Position numbers and translations under genes: made by a program
In this document: piece by piece, positions 18,073-26,301 of the stretch
Layout of the letters: every line of letters begins with the position of its first letter
Numbering within the stretch: position 1 is the first letter of the stretch
NCBI RefSeq assembly: GCF_001866075.3
Contig: NZ_CP063356.1
Location: forward strand, 4,578,164 to 4,642,163
DNA: 64,000 nt
Direction: 5' to 3'
DNA from: Anaerobacillus isosaccharinicus
GTDB lineage: Bacteria > Bacillota > Bacilli > Bacillales > Anaerobacillaceae
Notes under the pieces: generated by a model
Told to the model about the DNA's origin: nothing
The model's input: the letters and a program-made list of their open reading frames with translations, nothing else
The model's database searches: none

Positions 18073-18507
18073 TTGAAATTAACGCTAAAGGATTATATAA
18101 GTATTAAAATACATAAAACTGATTTAGAACTTACAAATTATATTAAGTCTAAATTAGAGCCCTATAACCTTGCACCAGAGCAAAACTTAATCATGATGTT
18201 ACTTTGGGAGCAGGACGGCATTACCCAAAATCAACTAGTCGAATGTTTAAATAAAGACAAAACAAATGTTGCGAGAATGGCTTCTAATCTCGAAAGTAAG
18301 GGTTTTATTAATAGACTGACATGTAATGATGACCGTCGCGCCATTAGACTTTATCTTACTGAAGCAGGAAAAGAACTTGGTGCAAAAGTGATTCCAATCG
18401 CAGAAGAATTTAATGAAATTGTTACAAATGGAATAACCGTCGAAGAGCTTTTACAGTTGGAGAGGGTCCTTTCAAAGATTACTAAGAACGTACAAAGACT
18501 TAGATGA
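18073..18507 (+). CDS. MarR-family transcriptional regulator
   Basis: 144 residues. Winged helix: LLWEQDGITQNQLVECLNKDKTNVARMASNLESKGFINR (about 48-90) and the D-D-R-R-A wing. The start is TTG with AAGGTGAGGG upstream. No conserved N-terminal Cys like that of OhrR is seen; its only Cys residues are C57-like (VECLN) and C93-like (LTCND), so thiol sensing is uncertain. Divergent from azoR with shared palindromes, so it most likely represses itself and azoR. Confidence 0.9.
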   Translation: MKLTLKDYISIKIHKTDLELTNYIKSKLEPYNLAPEQNLIMMLLWEQDGITQNQLVECLNKDKTNVARMASNLESKGFINRLTCNDDRRAIRLYLTEAGKELGAKVIPIAEEFNEIVTNGITVEELLQLERVLSKITKNVQRLR

Positions 18508-18572
18508 TTTTTTCATATGATTAGTTGTATAATAGCATGTAAATTTATATCTTTTTTTAGGAGGGGAAACCA

Positions 18573-18998
18573 ATGAATGTAATTCAATTAACAACTGAAG
18601 AACAATGGTTAGAAGCATACCCTGTGATGCATGAACTACGAACGCATTTATCAGAACAAGAATATCTTCAATTACTCAAAGACATGACACCACAAGGTTA
18701 CCGAATGTTTGCCTTATATGTGAATAAAGAGATTGTCGCTGTAACAGGAATTATCCAACTAGTAAACTTCTATAATTTTAAACATATTTATGTTTACGAC
18801 CTAGTTACAAAAGGATCTGAACGCTCTAAAGGGTACGGTGAGGAACTATTATCGTTTGTACACCAGTTAGCCAAAGACGAAGGCAGTAAATCTGTTGTCC
18901 TTTCATCTGGATTACAGCGCCTGGATGCCCATCGTTTTTACGAGGAAAAGATGGATTATCGAAAGACATCTTACTCGTTTACTCACGAACTAAATTAA
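18573..18998 (+). CDS. GNAT-family N-acetyltransferase
   Basis: 141 residues; GNAT core with E-R-S-K-G-Y-G-E-E-L-L as the acetyl-CoA loop (Q/R-x-x-G-x-G/A) and HRFYEEKMDYRKTSYSF at the end. AGGAGGGG precedes ATG. It follows the MarR gene by 65 bp on the same strand and may share its transcript. The substrate is unknown. Confidence 0.85.
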   Translation: MNVIQLTTEEQWLEAYPVMHELRTHLSEQEYLQLLKDMTPQGYRMFALYVNKEIVAVTGIIQLVNFYNFKHIYVYDLVTKGSERSKGYGEELLSFVHQLAKDEGSKSVVLSSGLQRLDAHRFYEEKMDYRKTSYSFTHELN

Positions 18999-19003
18999 AA
19001 ATA

Positions 19004-19049
19004 AGAGTGTGTTTAAAAGCTTTAAACTGTTAAGCACACTCTGTTTTGT
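19004..19049. terminator. Rho-independent terminator
   Basis: AGAGTGTG and CACACTCT bracket an inner TTAA...TTAA pair; TGTTTTGTT follows on the plus strand. Placed between the convergent acetyltransferase and signal peptidase genes. Confidence 0.7.
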
Positions 19050-19073
19050 TGTAAAATTATCCTATTTTGTCCG

Positions 19074-19691
19074 TTAATAGACATTCACCTTATTAAAGGG
19101 ATAATAACGAACCATTACTTTACCAATCACATTCTCATTAGGAACTGGGCCAATCGCACGGCTATCTCCACTATGGTTTCTATTATCACCTAAGACAAAA
19201 ACATGGTTGTCCGGCACTGTTATCTCTTCATAGGAACCTAGCATCTCTTCTTGAAGATATGCTTCCTCTAATTCTAGTTTATTTCGAAAAACTTTCCCAT
19301 CCCTAATTTCAATCGTATCTCCTTCTTCGCCAATCACCCTTTTAACCCACTTATAATTGCCATTACTTTCAGTAGCAAAAATGCTTAAAAATGGGTGCTC
19401 CAGTAATTCATCTTTAAAATTTCTAGGTTTATAAATCCGACTATCGATGACAACGATATCACCACTCTTAGGCTTCCGATTTAATTTATAAGAGCTTTTA
19501 GAAACAATGATATAATCACCCGTTTTTTCATTGTTGTTAGGTTCCGTCCCTACAAAGGTTGGCTCCATAGAACTTCCATTTACAATATACGGTTGAAATA
19601 GAAAAATACTAATAAAGATGAAAATAGTTAATGAGAAAAAGAGCACTTTTCCCCAGCCAAGCAGTTCTATCAATATTCTATTTTGAAACAC
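19074..19691 (-). CDS. Type I signal peptidase (SipS-like)
   Basis: 205 residues. One N-terminal membrane anchor (about 12-33), catalytic Ser41 in N-G-S-S-M-E-P-T, general-base Lys117 in K-W-V-K-R-V-I-G, and the C-terminal boxes VFVLGDNRNHSGDSR. It removes signal peptides from exported proteins, such as the LysM protein here. The start is GTG with GGCGGTGG upstream. Several sip paralogues are normal in Bacillus, so no letter is given. Confidence 0.93.
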   Translation of the reverse strand: MFQNRILIELLGWGKVLFFSLTIFIFISIFLFQPYIVNGSSMEPTFVGTEPNNNEKTGDYIIVSKSSYKLNRKPKSGDIVVIDSRIYKPRNFKDELLEHPFLSIFATESNGNYKWVKRVIGEEGDTIEIRDGKVFRNKLELEEAYLQEEMLGSYEEITVPDNHVFVLGDNRNHSGDSRAIGPVPNENVIGKVMVRYYPFNKVNVY

Positions 19692-19896
19692 TATGCCACC
19701 GCCTTAATATCTTTTAGTCTAGATTATGTAGTAATTATTTTGTCCAAATCGACTTCCAATTCGGTCTATTGCATCATCTACTCACGGCTTCAATTAGTTC
19801 AATTACCTCTTGCTCATTTTTTCCATTCATAAACAAACACCTTTCATTCATCCACCATGATCGTTTCACTTTCAAATTATAGCATACTAGCAAACA

Positions 19897-19928
19897 GAAA
19901 ACGCTCACAATCCTAGCCATGAGCGCTT
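19897..19928 (-). terminator. Rho-independent terminator of the SDR gene
   Basis: AGCGCTCA and TGAGCGTT stem with TTTTCTGTTT following on the minus strand, 28 bp after the SDR stop. Confidence 0.65.
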
Positions 19929-19955
19929 TGTTCACAGAATGTTTCTAAAGGATAG

Positions 19956-20906
19956 TTACTTAGCAATGTCACTCGTTAATCTATCACTTAACTCCCAGAC
20001 TTTTTCAATTACCTCTTGATCATCAGCATACGTCGGGTAAACATTTTTATCAAAAAATTGCTTGATTACATCCTTGACCCCAGAGCCATAATGGGACGAT
20101 ATCACAATTTCCCTTTTATCATTTATCAGTTTTCCGGTAACTTCTTTAAACTCGTCCGAAGTACAAATATGAAAATATGTATCACCCATTGACTCTTGTG
20201 AATCACTAATGAAGCTCTGAAGACTAGCAATCACTCGATAACCTGGAGACAATTTTTTTATCGTTTCTCTTGAAACTTTTATCGCAGGAATTTGAATGGC
20301 ATTTACTTTTATCCCAGCTCCTTCATATACGTCCGCCATTTTAAACGTCAACATTAAAAAAGCCATTTTAGAATTTCCATAATTAATATATACACTATAA
20401 GGTTTACTATCTTTTAACTCACCTTGCAAATTATCAAACTCAATTTTTCGTTTAGGATCGAAAAAATAGCGAATATTCGTTGTACAGGCATTGAGAATTC
20501 TTGGATCTTCAGATTTAGCAAGGTGATCCACTAATAATTTTGTCATTAAAAATGGACCAAATGTATTCGTTGCAAACGTTAATTCAAGTTGATCCACACT
20601 AAACTGATAGGTTTTTTCTCCATGATTAAAATAGGCCGCATTATGAATTAAGATATCTAGTTTCTCGTATCTCTGTTTAAACTCTGTGCAAAATCTACGA
20701 ATTGAACTCATCGAAGAAACATCCAGCTCCATCAGCTCAACTTGGTCACCCTTTGAAGTATCGATAACCTCTTTTTGAGCCTTTTTACTCCGCTCAATAT
20801 TACGACAAGCCATAACGACATGATATCCTTCTTTTGCAAACTTAATCGCAGCTGCCTTACCGATACCTGAATTAGCACCTGTAATAATGACTGTTCGATT
20901 CTCCAT
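19956..20906 (-). CDS. Short-chain dehydrogenase/reductase (retinol-dehydrogenase-like)
   Basis: 316 residues. T-G-A-N-S-G-I-G-K (residues 9-17) is the cofactor loop, I-H-N-A-A-Y stands for the NNAG motif, and Y-G-N-S-K is the catalytic Tyr/Lys pair. The length and the TFATNTFGPFLMTKLL block fit the long SDR branch related to retinol dehydrogenases and protochlorophyllide reductases. The substrate is unknown. Divergent from the MFS transporter at 21139. Confidence 0.88.
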   Translation of the reverse strand: MENRTVIITGANSGIGKAAAIKFAKEGYHVVMACRNIERSKKAQKEVIDTSKGDQVELMELDVSSMSSIRRFCTEFKQRYEKLDILIHNAAYFNHGEKTYQFSVDQLELTFATNTFGPFLMTKLLVDHLAKSEDPRILNACTTNIRYFFDPKRKIEFDNLQGELKDSKPYSVYINYGNSKMAFLMLTFKMADVYEGAGIKVNAIQIPAIKVSRETIKKLSPGYRVIASLQSFISDSQESMGDTYFHICTSDEFKEVTGKLINDKREIVISSHYGSGVKDVIKQFFDKNVYPTYADDQEVIEKVWELSDRLTSDIAK

Positions 20907-21138
20907 CTAGCCTTCCTCCATTCTATCTACTTCTTTATAGAAAACAAATAAGCAAACTATGCAACCGCTCGGTAGTAATTTCCATCTTACCTATATTCTA
21001 GCACGTTAAGTAAACGAACTACATATCGATTTCATTAATTGGCATAGAGGTACTAAGATCTCACCCAGATTGTTTTGCTTACAGTAAAATAAATTATGAT
21101 ATGATGGTTTTGTAGAATTACTTTCGAGGAGAATGACT

Positions 21139-22326
21139 GTGAAACAAAATCGTTGGAGAGCTTTATTTTGGATCGCTTTAAGCCAATTATTTGCACTTTC
21201 ACTTTGGTTTAGTGCATCAGTTATATTACCAGAGCTAAGAGAAATTTGGAATTTGACGGGGTTCACCGAAGCGCTTGTGACTTCTTCTGTTCCATTAGGG
21301 TTTATTGTCGGTGCGTTAGTTAGTTCTCTTTTCGGTATCGCTGATCGCTTTAATGCTAGGAGAACTTTTGCCATTTCAGCTGTTGTAGGTGCGATCATAA
21401 ATTGCTTAATTTTAGTAACAAACACTGCAATAGTTGGAATCCTTCTTCGCTTTTTAACTGGGGTCACCCTTGCAGGCGTTTACCCAATCGCTGTAAAAAT
21501 ACTGGCTGGATGGTTTCCAAAAAATCGTGGTTTAGCAATTGGTATTCTAATAGCAGCCTTAACTCTAGGGTCGGCATTACCACATTTTATGATCGTCTTT
21601 GTTTCATCAGTTAGATGGGAATTTATTCTCATTGTAAGCTCTAGTTTAGCCTTTTTCGCTTCTGTTATTATGTATTGGTTTGTTAACGATCCGCCAACTG
21701 CTTCAAAAAAGACTGTTTTTTCTTTTAAATTACTTAAGAAAGTCATTCAAAACAAACCTGTCATGCTCGCAAACTACGGTTATTTCGGCCATATGTGGGA
21801 GCTTTACGCGATGTGGACGTGGTTACCCGCCTTTCTTACCGCTAGTTTCATCGTTTTTTCACCAGAAACTGCCCCTTGGTTAAGTGCGTTAGCTGCTTTT
21901 TTAGCCATAGGTGTCTCAGGTGCGATTGGTTGTGTTGCTGGTGGCTATATCGCGGATAAAATTGGTCGGGCGCGGCTAACAATTTTGGCATTAGCTGGTA
22001 GTAGTCTTTGTGCGATAATCATTGGATTTACATTCGGGAAAGCCATCTGGTTAACGCTTATTATTGCTATGGTGTGGGGAGTATTTGTTATTGCGGATTC
22101 TGCGCAATTCTCAGCTGCCGTATCAGATTTTGCGGAAGTGGACTATGTAGGTACAGCGTTAACATTTCAAATGTGCATTGGTTTTGCTATCACGATCATT
22201 ACAATCCAAACAATCCCTATCATCCAAAGTTTTATCGGGTGGGAATGGGTTTTTGCCTTCCTTAGCATTGGCCCAATCTTAGGGATCATTTCAATGGAAA
22301 AACTACGGGGATTTGAAAAAAGCTAA
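21139..22326 (+). CDS. MFS transporter
   Basis: About 395 residues with 12 membrane segments; the loop 2-3 motif appears as G-I-A-D-R-F-N-A-R-R, and its second-half twin as G-Y-I-A-D-K-I-G-R-A-R. It resembles the small-solute MFS branch near NarK/CynX. GTG at 21139 is preferred, because GAGGAGA directly abuts the ATG at 21133 but is well spaced for the GTG. No neighbouring enzyme suggests a substrate. Confidence 0.88.
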   Translation: MKQNRWRALFWIALSQLFALSLWFSASVILPELREIWNLTGFTEALVTSSVPLGFIVGALVSSLFGIADRFNARRTFAISAVVGAIINCLILVTNTAIVGILLRFLTGVTLAGVYPIAVKILAGWFPKNRGLAIGILIAALTLGSALPHFMIVFVSSVRWEFILIVSSSLAFFASVIMYWFVNDPPTASKKTVFSFKLLKKVIQNKPVMLANYGYFGHMWELYAMWTWLPAFLTASFIVFSPETAPWLSALAAFLAIGVSGAIGCVAGGYIADKIGRARLTILALAGSSLCAIIIGFTFGKAIWLTLIIAMVWGVFVIADSAQFSAAVSDFAEVDYVGTALTFQMCIGFAITIITIQTIPIIQSFIGWEWVFAFLSIGPILGIISMEKLRGFEKS

Positions 22327-22357
22327 AAAACTAACTCTCGGTGTAGTTAGCTTTTTT
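22326..22357 (+). terminator. Terminator of the MFS gene
   Basis: CTAACT and AGTTAG stem with CTTTTTT following, starting at the stop codon. Confidence 0.75.
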
Positions 22358-22370
22358 AATTCTAAAAATA

Positions 22371-22425
22371 AAAGTACCTGATCTACAGACGTTAAATTAG
22401 TAACGTTAAGTAGCTCAGGTACTTT
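22371..22425. repeat. Long near-perfect hairpin
   Basis: Arms AAAGTACCTGA / TCAGGTACTTT, then CTAC / GTAG, then ACGTTA / TAACGT around AATTAG: 55 bp, almost all paired. It lies 14 bp after the MFS terminator and 77 bp before the end of the phage-type gene. It may terminate the minus-strand transcript, but it lacks a long T-run. Confidence 0.6.
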
Positions 22426-22501
22426 ACTATTAAAACCAAGAGAAACGTCCCCACGTTTGTATAATATCTCTTTGTTTAACTTTTTTTTGCTTAATCTAGA
22501 T

Positions 22502-22825
22502 TTAGCACAATTTACCCCACATTTTACTGCTATCAAAGACTGAACTTTGCCCTACAATTGAGTAGGCAGCATTTGTGATTGCTTCTGCTAACGTTTCCCC
22601 GGTAGCACTAATATCATTAAAGCAAACCTCTGAATCTCCCTTTTTCATAAATGTAAATCCAAATTTTTCTAATCTCTCTACAATAAGCATCGCATGAAGA
22701 AGTTCTTGCTCAGGTTGAAAGTCTGTAGTAGGAATGAACACACTCTTTTCATAATCGTACCAGCGATCCCATCTGTTTAATTTCCAACCTAGAATTTTAC
22801 GTGCAATTGATTCTGTTTTGTTCAT
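22502..22825 (-). CDS. Phage ABA-sandwich domain protein
   Basis: 107 residues. ILGWKLNRWDRWYD at the start, FIPTTDFQPEQELLHAMLIVERL and AITNAAYSIVG near the end match the small phage proteins carrying the ABA-sandwich domain, found in Siphoviridae and prophages of Bacillus. AAAGGGGT precedes ATG. No other phage gene is near, so it is probably a stranded prophage remnant or a domesticated gene; it appears intact. Confidence 0.7.
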   Translation of the reverse strand: MNKTESIARKILGWKLNRWDRWYDYEKSVFIPTTDFQPEQELLHAMLIVERLEKFGFTFMKKGDSEVCFNDISATGETLAEAITNAAYSIVGQSSVFDSSKMWGKLC

Positions 22826-22975
22826 TTCCCATTACCCCTTTTTAGTTTATTGTTTAATTACCGTCCGATGTTATATAACAAATTATTTTATTTATTTGAA
22901 TTATATAACAGTTAAAAGGGAATTACCACCATTTTTTAAAAATTTTTTTTAAAGGGGTGTTTGCCCATTTTAAAC
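22826..22975. other. Intergenic stretch without recognisable genes
   Basis: AT-rich sequence upstream of the phage-type gene; no clear promoter or gene. Confidence 0.4.
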
Positions 22976-23010
22976 AAAAAAGGCTTAGGGATTTTAATAT
23001 CCCAAAGCCT
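22976..23010 (-). terminator. Orphan minus-strand terminator
   Basis: AGGCTTTGGGAT and ATCCCTAAGCCT stem followed on the minus strand by TTTTTTG. No minus-strand gene ends just before it; the next one is inside the IS element at 23173, so it may belong to transcripts from the repeat region. Confidence 0.65.
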
Positions 23011-23098
23011 AGCTTTTGATTTTTACTGTCAATAGAGCACTGGTTCGTGTTCGAGAAAAAGCTTTTTTTGTAACAAGTTATGTTGTTTTCGTAGTGTA

Positions 23099-23166
23099 CG
23101 GACATACGTTCCGTTATTTTATGATTTATCTGATTTTTAGATAATTATCGGACATCATGGACCTAC
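23099..23166. repeat. Palindromic repeat array, copy 2, left half
   Basis: Two forward units: CGGACATACGTTCCGTTATT at 23099-23118 and a diverged CGGACATCATGGACCTAC at 23149-23166, 50 bp apart. The matching reversed units lie beyond the IS element at 24671-24743, so the element split the array in its centre. Confidence 0.75.
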
Positions 23167-23208
23167 GTCAAGAAAGTGGACACCTTATTAACGAACAACA
23201 TAGGGATA

Positions 23209-23320
23209 GTCACCTCTTCTTCACCTTTGAGAGTATAGATGATTGAGCGCATGTATCAAGCCCAAACCGCTTGACACATCCACTCAATCATCTAAGTTAG
23301 TAGTTGGTGAAGAAGGGGAC
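23209..23320. repeat. Large hairpin at the transposase 3' end of the IS
   Basis: Arms CCTCTTCTTCACC / GGTGAAGAAGGGG and TAGATGATTGAG...ATCAAGC / GCTTGA...CTCAATCATCTA: about 45 nt per arm with a short CCAAACC-type loop. It lies between the orfB stop and the left end. It could terminate reading through the element or protect against outside transcription. Confidence 0.75.
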
Positions 23321-23334
23321 ACTCTGCCTAAATG

Positions 23335-24219
23335 CTAGGCTTTTAATTGATTTGATAGTTCAGTAAATTTTTTTGCATATTGAAAAGGTGACATATATCC
23401 AATGGAACTGTGAATCCTTTTGCGATTATAGAAAAATTCTATATATCCATAGATGGCATTGTAGGCTTGTTCCTTCGTTTGAAACCTTCTCCCTTGGATT
23501 AATTCTTTCTTTAAAAGGCTAAAAAAAGACTCAGCACAAGCGTTGTCATAACAGTTTCCAGTTCGACTCATGCTTGCTATCATCTTGTATTCTTCTAGTC
23601 TTCCTCGATAATCCTTGGATGTATATTGTGTTCCACGGTCCGAGTGGTGGATTAAGCCTTTTCCTGGTTGTTTCAGTTTGTATGCACTGTCTAATGCTTC
23701 TAAAACAAGTTCATTGTTCATGTAATTTTTTAGTCGCCAACCTACAATCTCTCGAGTACAAAGGTCAAGGATCGCTGCCAAATATAGCTTTCCTTCACGA
23801 CAAGGAATGTAGGTGATATCTGTGACCCAAACCATGTTAGGTGTTGATACAGTAAAGTCCTGGTTTAATAAGTTCGGAGCGATTGGATTGGTATGGTTGG
23901 AATCTGTCGTGACTACTTTGAACTTCTTTGAGACACAAGAACGTAAACCAAGTTCTTTCATGTAAATACCAACGGTACGTTCACTAATGATGAACTTTTC
24001 TCGCCATAACAACTGGGTGATTTTAGGGCTGCCGTAACGTTGGTAATTATCATTGAAATGATACGTAATCCGGTCTTGAATTTCTTTTTTTCGAAGTTCT
24101 TGCTGACTAGGTCGATGATTTCTCCATCTGAAAAAACCGCTCCGAGAGACTGCTAGGACTTCACACATCTTCGTCACTGAGAATTCAGAGCTATGTTTCT
24201 CAATGAATTTAAACCTCAT
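23335..24219 (-). CDS. IS3-family transposase OrfB (DDE integrase core)
   Basis: 294 residues. HTH_21-like N-terminal region (R-S-G-F-F-R-W), then the rve fold: first Asp in W-V-T-D-I-T-Y, second in H-H-S-D-R-G, Glu in A-C-A-E-S-F-F-S, spaced as D-D-35-E. Start ATG overlaps the TGA of OrfA by 4 nt. In this family a -1 frameshift normally makes an OrfAB fusion transposase; I see no clear slippery run in the overlap, and the ATGA overlap suggests coupling instead. Confidence 0.92.
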   Translation of the reverse strand: MRFKFIEKHSSEFSVTKMCEVLAVSRSGFFRWRNHRPSQQELRKKEIQDRITYHFNDNYQRYGSPKITQLLWREKFIISERTVGIYMKELGLRSCVSKKFKVVTTDSNHTNPIAPNLLNQDFTVSTPNMVWVTDITYIPCREGKLYLAAILDLCTREIVGWRLKNYMNNELVLEALDSAYKLKQPGKGLIHHSDRGTQYTSKDYRGRLEEYKMIASMSRTGNCYDNACAESFFSLLKKELIQGRRFQTKEQAYNAIYGYIEFFYNRKRIHSSIGYMSPFQYAKKFTELSNQLKA

Positions 24220-24539
24220 GGCCTTGGTCTGCTGAAGATGTGCACCGCCTTTTTTACAATAGCCAATTCTTCTTCTGTATCAGCTATTTTTCGATCTTTT
24301 AGTTTTAGTTGACGCTCTAGTTCATGCAGCTCTTGTTCCAACTTTCGAACACGATCTTCACTTGCGACGGGCTCGTTCTCGAATTCGCGAAATTGAGTCA
24401 TCCACTGGTGTAGACAGCTTAGTGGAACTTCTAACTCTTGTGCGATATCTCTCATTGTTTTCTTCTGCTTTTGTTCTTGTGCAAATTTAACCGTTTGACG
24501 CTTAAACTCTTCATTATATGTTTGACGATGTTCACCCAT
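24216..24539 (-). CDS. IS3-family OrfA (helix-turn-helix)
   Basis: 107 residues: HTH_Tnp_1 domain (YNEEFKRQTVKFAQEQ...MRDIAQELEVPLSCLHQW) followed by a coiled coil (RKLEQELHELERQLKLKDRKI, about 64-90) used for oligomerisation. Binds the ends of the element. The start ATG has AGGAGGGG upstream. Confidence 0.9.
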   Translation of the reverse strand: MGEHRQTYNEEFKRQTVKFAQEQKQKKTMRDIAQELEVPLSCLHQWMTQFREFENEPVASEDRVRKLEQELHELERQLKLKDRKIADTEEELAIVKKAVHIFSRPRP

Positions 24540-24670
24540 TAGGAACCCCTCCTTATTTTTACATCATACCCATTTATGATGTTCGTTAAAGGGGGTGTCC
24601 ACTTTTTATTCTACATCCATCAGTTCCTCTATTTCCTCTAAAACTAGTGAAAAAAGTGATTTTTTCTGCT

Positions 24671-24743
24671 AATAACGGAACATATGTCCGCTAACTCATA
24701 AAATAGATCGATTTTTTCAAAATAACGGAACTCATGTCCGATA
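24671..24743. repeat. Palindromic repeat array, copy 2, right half
   Basis: Two reversed units, AATAACGGAACATATGTCCG (24671-24690) and AATAACGGAACTCATGTCCG (24721-24740), exactly 50 bp apart, mirror images of the pair at 23099-23166. Confidence 0.8.
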
Positions 24744-25011
24744 GTAAATCTACTAGCTAACTTGCACAAGCATTAACCTACTAGCTCCAATTCCTTATCA
24801 TCACCTTTCCCATCCTACAATTAGTAAAGGAGCACACTTTATTAGTTGCATGCTCCTTTAAAAAAATGTACATATAATCATTGAGTAATTTGTTAACTTA
24901 TCACCAAAATAATGAAGAAAGGTAGTTTCACTTTCCGCATAAAAAATACTCCTTTTATCGACGATTAAATCAAACAATAGTAGCTTACTAAACCAATCCA
25001 AGCTTAAATAA
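24744..25011. other. Intergenic stretch downstream of the anti-sigma gene
   Basis: Contains a hairpin AAAGGAGCA...TGCTCCTTT (24826-24859) that may act as a terminator, although the T-run is on the wrong side for a standard one. No gene is supported. Confidence 0.4.
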
Positions 25012-26301
25012 TTAATTAACTGGTATTTCAATGATTTTATTGTATCGTTTGATATAATGCATACCTTCGACAAGTAAAAACTCTGGCTCTACCATTAAAT
25101 CAAAAAGCAAGGTCCGTTCTTTTGTTATTCGTCCATTTTCTTGCTCTACCATTGTTTGGTTTACTGTCGTTAGTAAGGACGTTTGCTCATTTGCATTTCC
25201 GATTGAAACACCATGAAGCATTACATCATGATCTGTAGAAATCGTAATTTCAACATTTTTTGAAGTTCTTGAAATATTTGTAATCCAAAGTTCTTTTCCA
25301 TTAAGAATGTAAGGGTCAACATGCTCTGACCCAATTACGATCATTTCATCCAGCTTTTGATATCCAATAAATTCGCTTACATACAGTTCGAGTGATTCTA
25401 ATTGTTCGGGTAATCTATCAAATTGAATATAGAACTTGCTACCTCTAATTGCTGATTTGACCCCACTGCCTAAGATTTCTATTTCTTCTCCATTAGCGAT
25501 TAATTGGATTCCATGTAGACCAAGAGGCAATCTATCAAAGTTTTCCACATCTAAGGTTCCTTCAATCACTGTCGCTGTTGGTGTCGCCGTAAGCGATTGA
25601 AACTTAATGTAGCCTTTATCAACGTTTACCGTTTTCTTAATTGACTGCTTAATTTGCGTTTGCATAGCTTTGTTCGGATTATAAGGAAAAGAAAGACTAC
25701 TTTCAGTTCCCTGACCGTTCAACGATGGTTCCCAAATGTGAATTGTTAACTTTCTCGCAAACGGACTTACTGGGTCAAAATGCATCGTTCCCTTAATCTC
25801 CGTACCAGCCGCATTCATTGAAGAAACTCCACTGGACACTTGTGAATATGTTAAAAATCCGGTTATTTTTTCAAGTCTAAAATCAAAGTTTGCCATTTCT
25901 TCAATCCCATTAGGGTTAAGTAACGTGTAATACAAGATCAACTGATTTGCATCTGTCATCAATCCGTCAATCGTAAACTCTGTTCCATCTTGTAACATTA
26001 TTTTCTTTCCTATCATTTGGCCCATACCTTTTTCATTTAAATCGTTCAACGTTCCAGAAATGACTTCATCAAAACCTAGTAATTTCTTTCCATAATAAGC
26101 AAAAGCGTTGAAATTATAGCCTACAAGCATCATAAAAAATAAGGCGACAGCTGCCAACTTCCCTAACGTAAAAAAGCGATTTCGTCTTTTTGGTTTACTT
26201 GTATTCAGCGCCCTTCTTAATCTTGCTTCTAATTCTTGGGGTGCAGTTACCAAATCAAGACGTTTTTTTTCTTCTGCCAATTTTTTCTCGATGTTATTCA
26301 T
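25012..26301 (-). CDS. Anti-sigma factor with DUF4179/DUF5643-type domains
   Basis: 429 residues: cytoplasmic N-terminus (LAEEKKRLDLVTAPQELEARLRRAL), one membrane helix (about 45-62), a tyrosine-bearing FNAFAYYGKKLLGFDEVI stretch typical of DUF4179, and a large extracytoplasmic beta-rich part. It holds the ECF sigma factor inactive until a signal outside is sensed. ATG at 26301 has GGAGGTGAGG upstream; its first 8 nt overlap the sigma gene (ATGAATAA), so the two are made together. The signal is unknown; this domain pair is common in Bacillus ECF systems. Confidence 0.88.
   Translation of the reverse strand: MNNIEKKLAEEKKRLDLVTAPQELEARLRRALNTSKPKRRNRFFTLGKLAAVALFFMMLVGYNFNAFAYYGKKLLGFDEVISGTLNDLNEKGMGQMIGKKIMLQDGTEFTIDGLMTDANQLILYYTLLNPNGIEEMANFDFRLEKITGFLTYSQVSSGVSSMNAAGTEIKGTMHFDPVSPFARKLTIHIWEPSLNGQGTESSLSFPYNPNKAMQTQIKQSIKKTVNVDKGYIKFQSLTATPTATVIEGTLDVENFDRLPLGLHGIQLIANGEEIEILGSGVKSAIRGSKFYIQFDRLPEQLESLELYVSEFIGYQKLDEMIVIGSEHVDPYILNGKELWITNISRTSKNVEITISTDHDVMLHGVSIGNANEQTSLLTTVNQTMVEQENGRITKERTLLFDLMVEPEFLLVEGMHYIKRYNKIIEIPVN

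Larger units (their letters stand above)
23173..24605. mobile_element. IS3-family insertion sequence (IS150-like group)
   Basis: About 1.43 kb. The ends carry inverted repeats: AAAGTGGACACC...TTAACGAACA on the left and its reverse complement (TGTTCGTTAA...GGTGTCCACTTT) on the right. Two overlapping minus-strand frames encode OrfA and OrfB. The DDE motif is intact and no frame is broken, so it may be active. I see no certain target duplication, so the exact ends may be off by a few bases. It sits in the middle of a palindromic repeat array. Confidence 0.88.

Noticed and set aside
21006-21467. Open frame of 153 codons on the minus strand
   Set aside because: It lies opposite the MFS transporter gene, with repeated K/A/T composition and no ribosome binding site or family pattern.
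22303-22536. Minus-strand frame of 77 codons
   Set aside because: Spans the MFS gene end, its terminator and the hairpin; no ribosome binding site.
24858-25073. Minus-strand frame of 71 codons overlapping the anti-sigma 3' end
   Set aside because: Different frame, no site, no family; likely chance.
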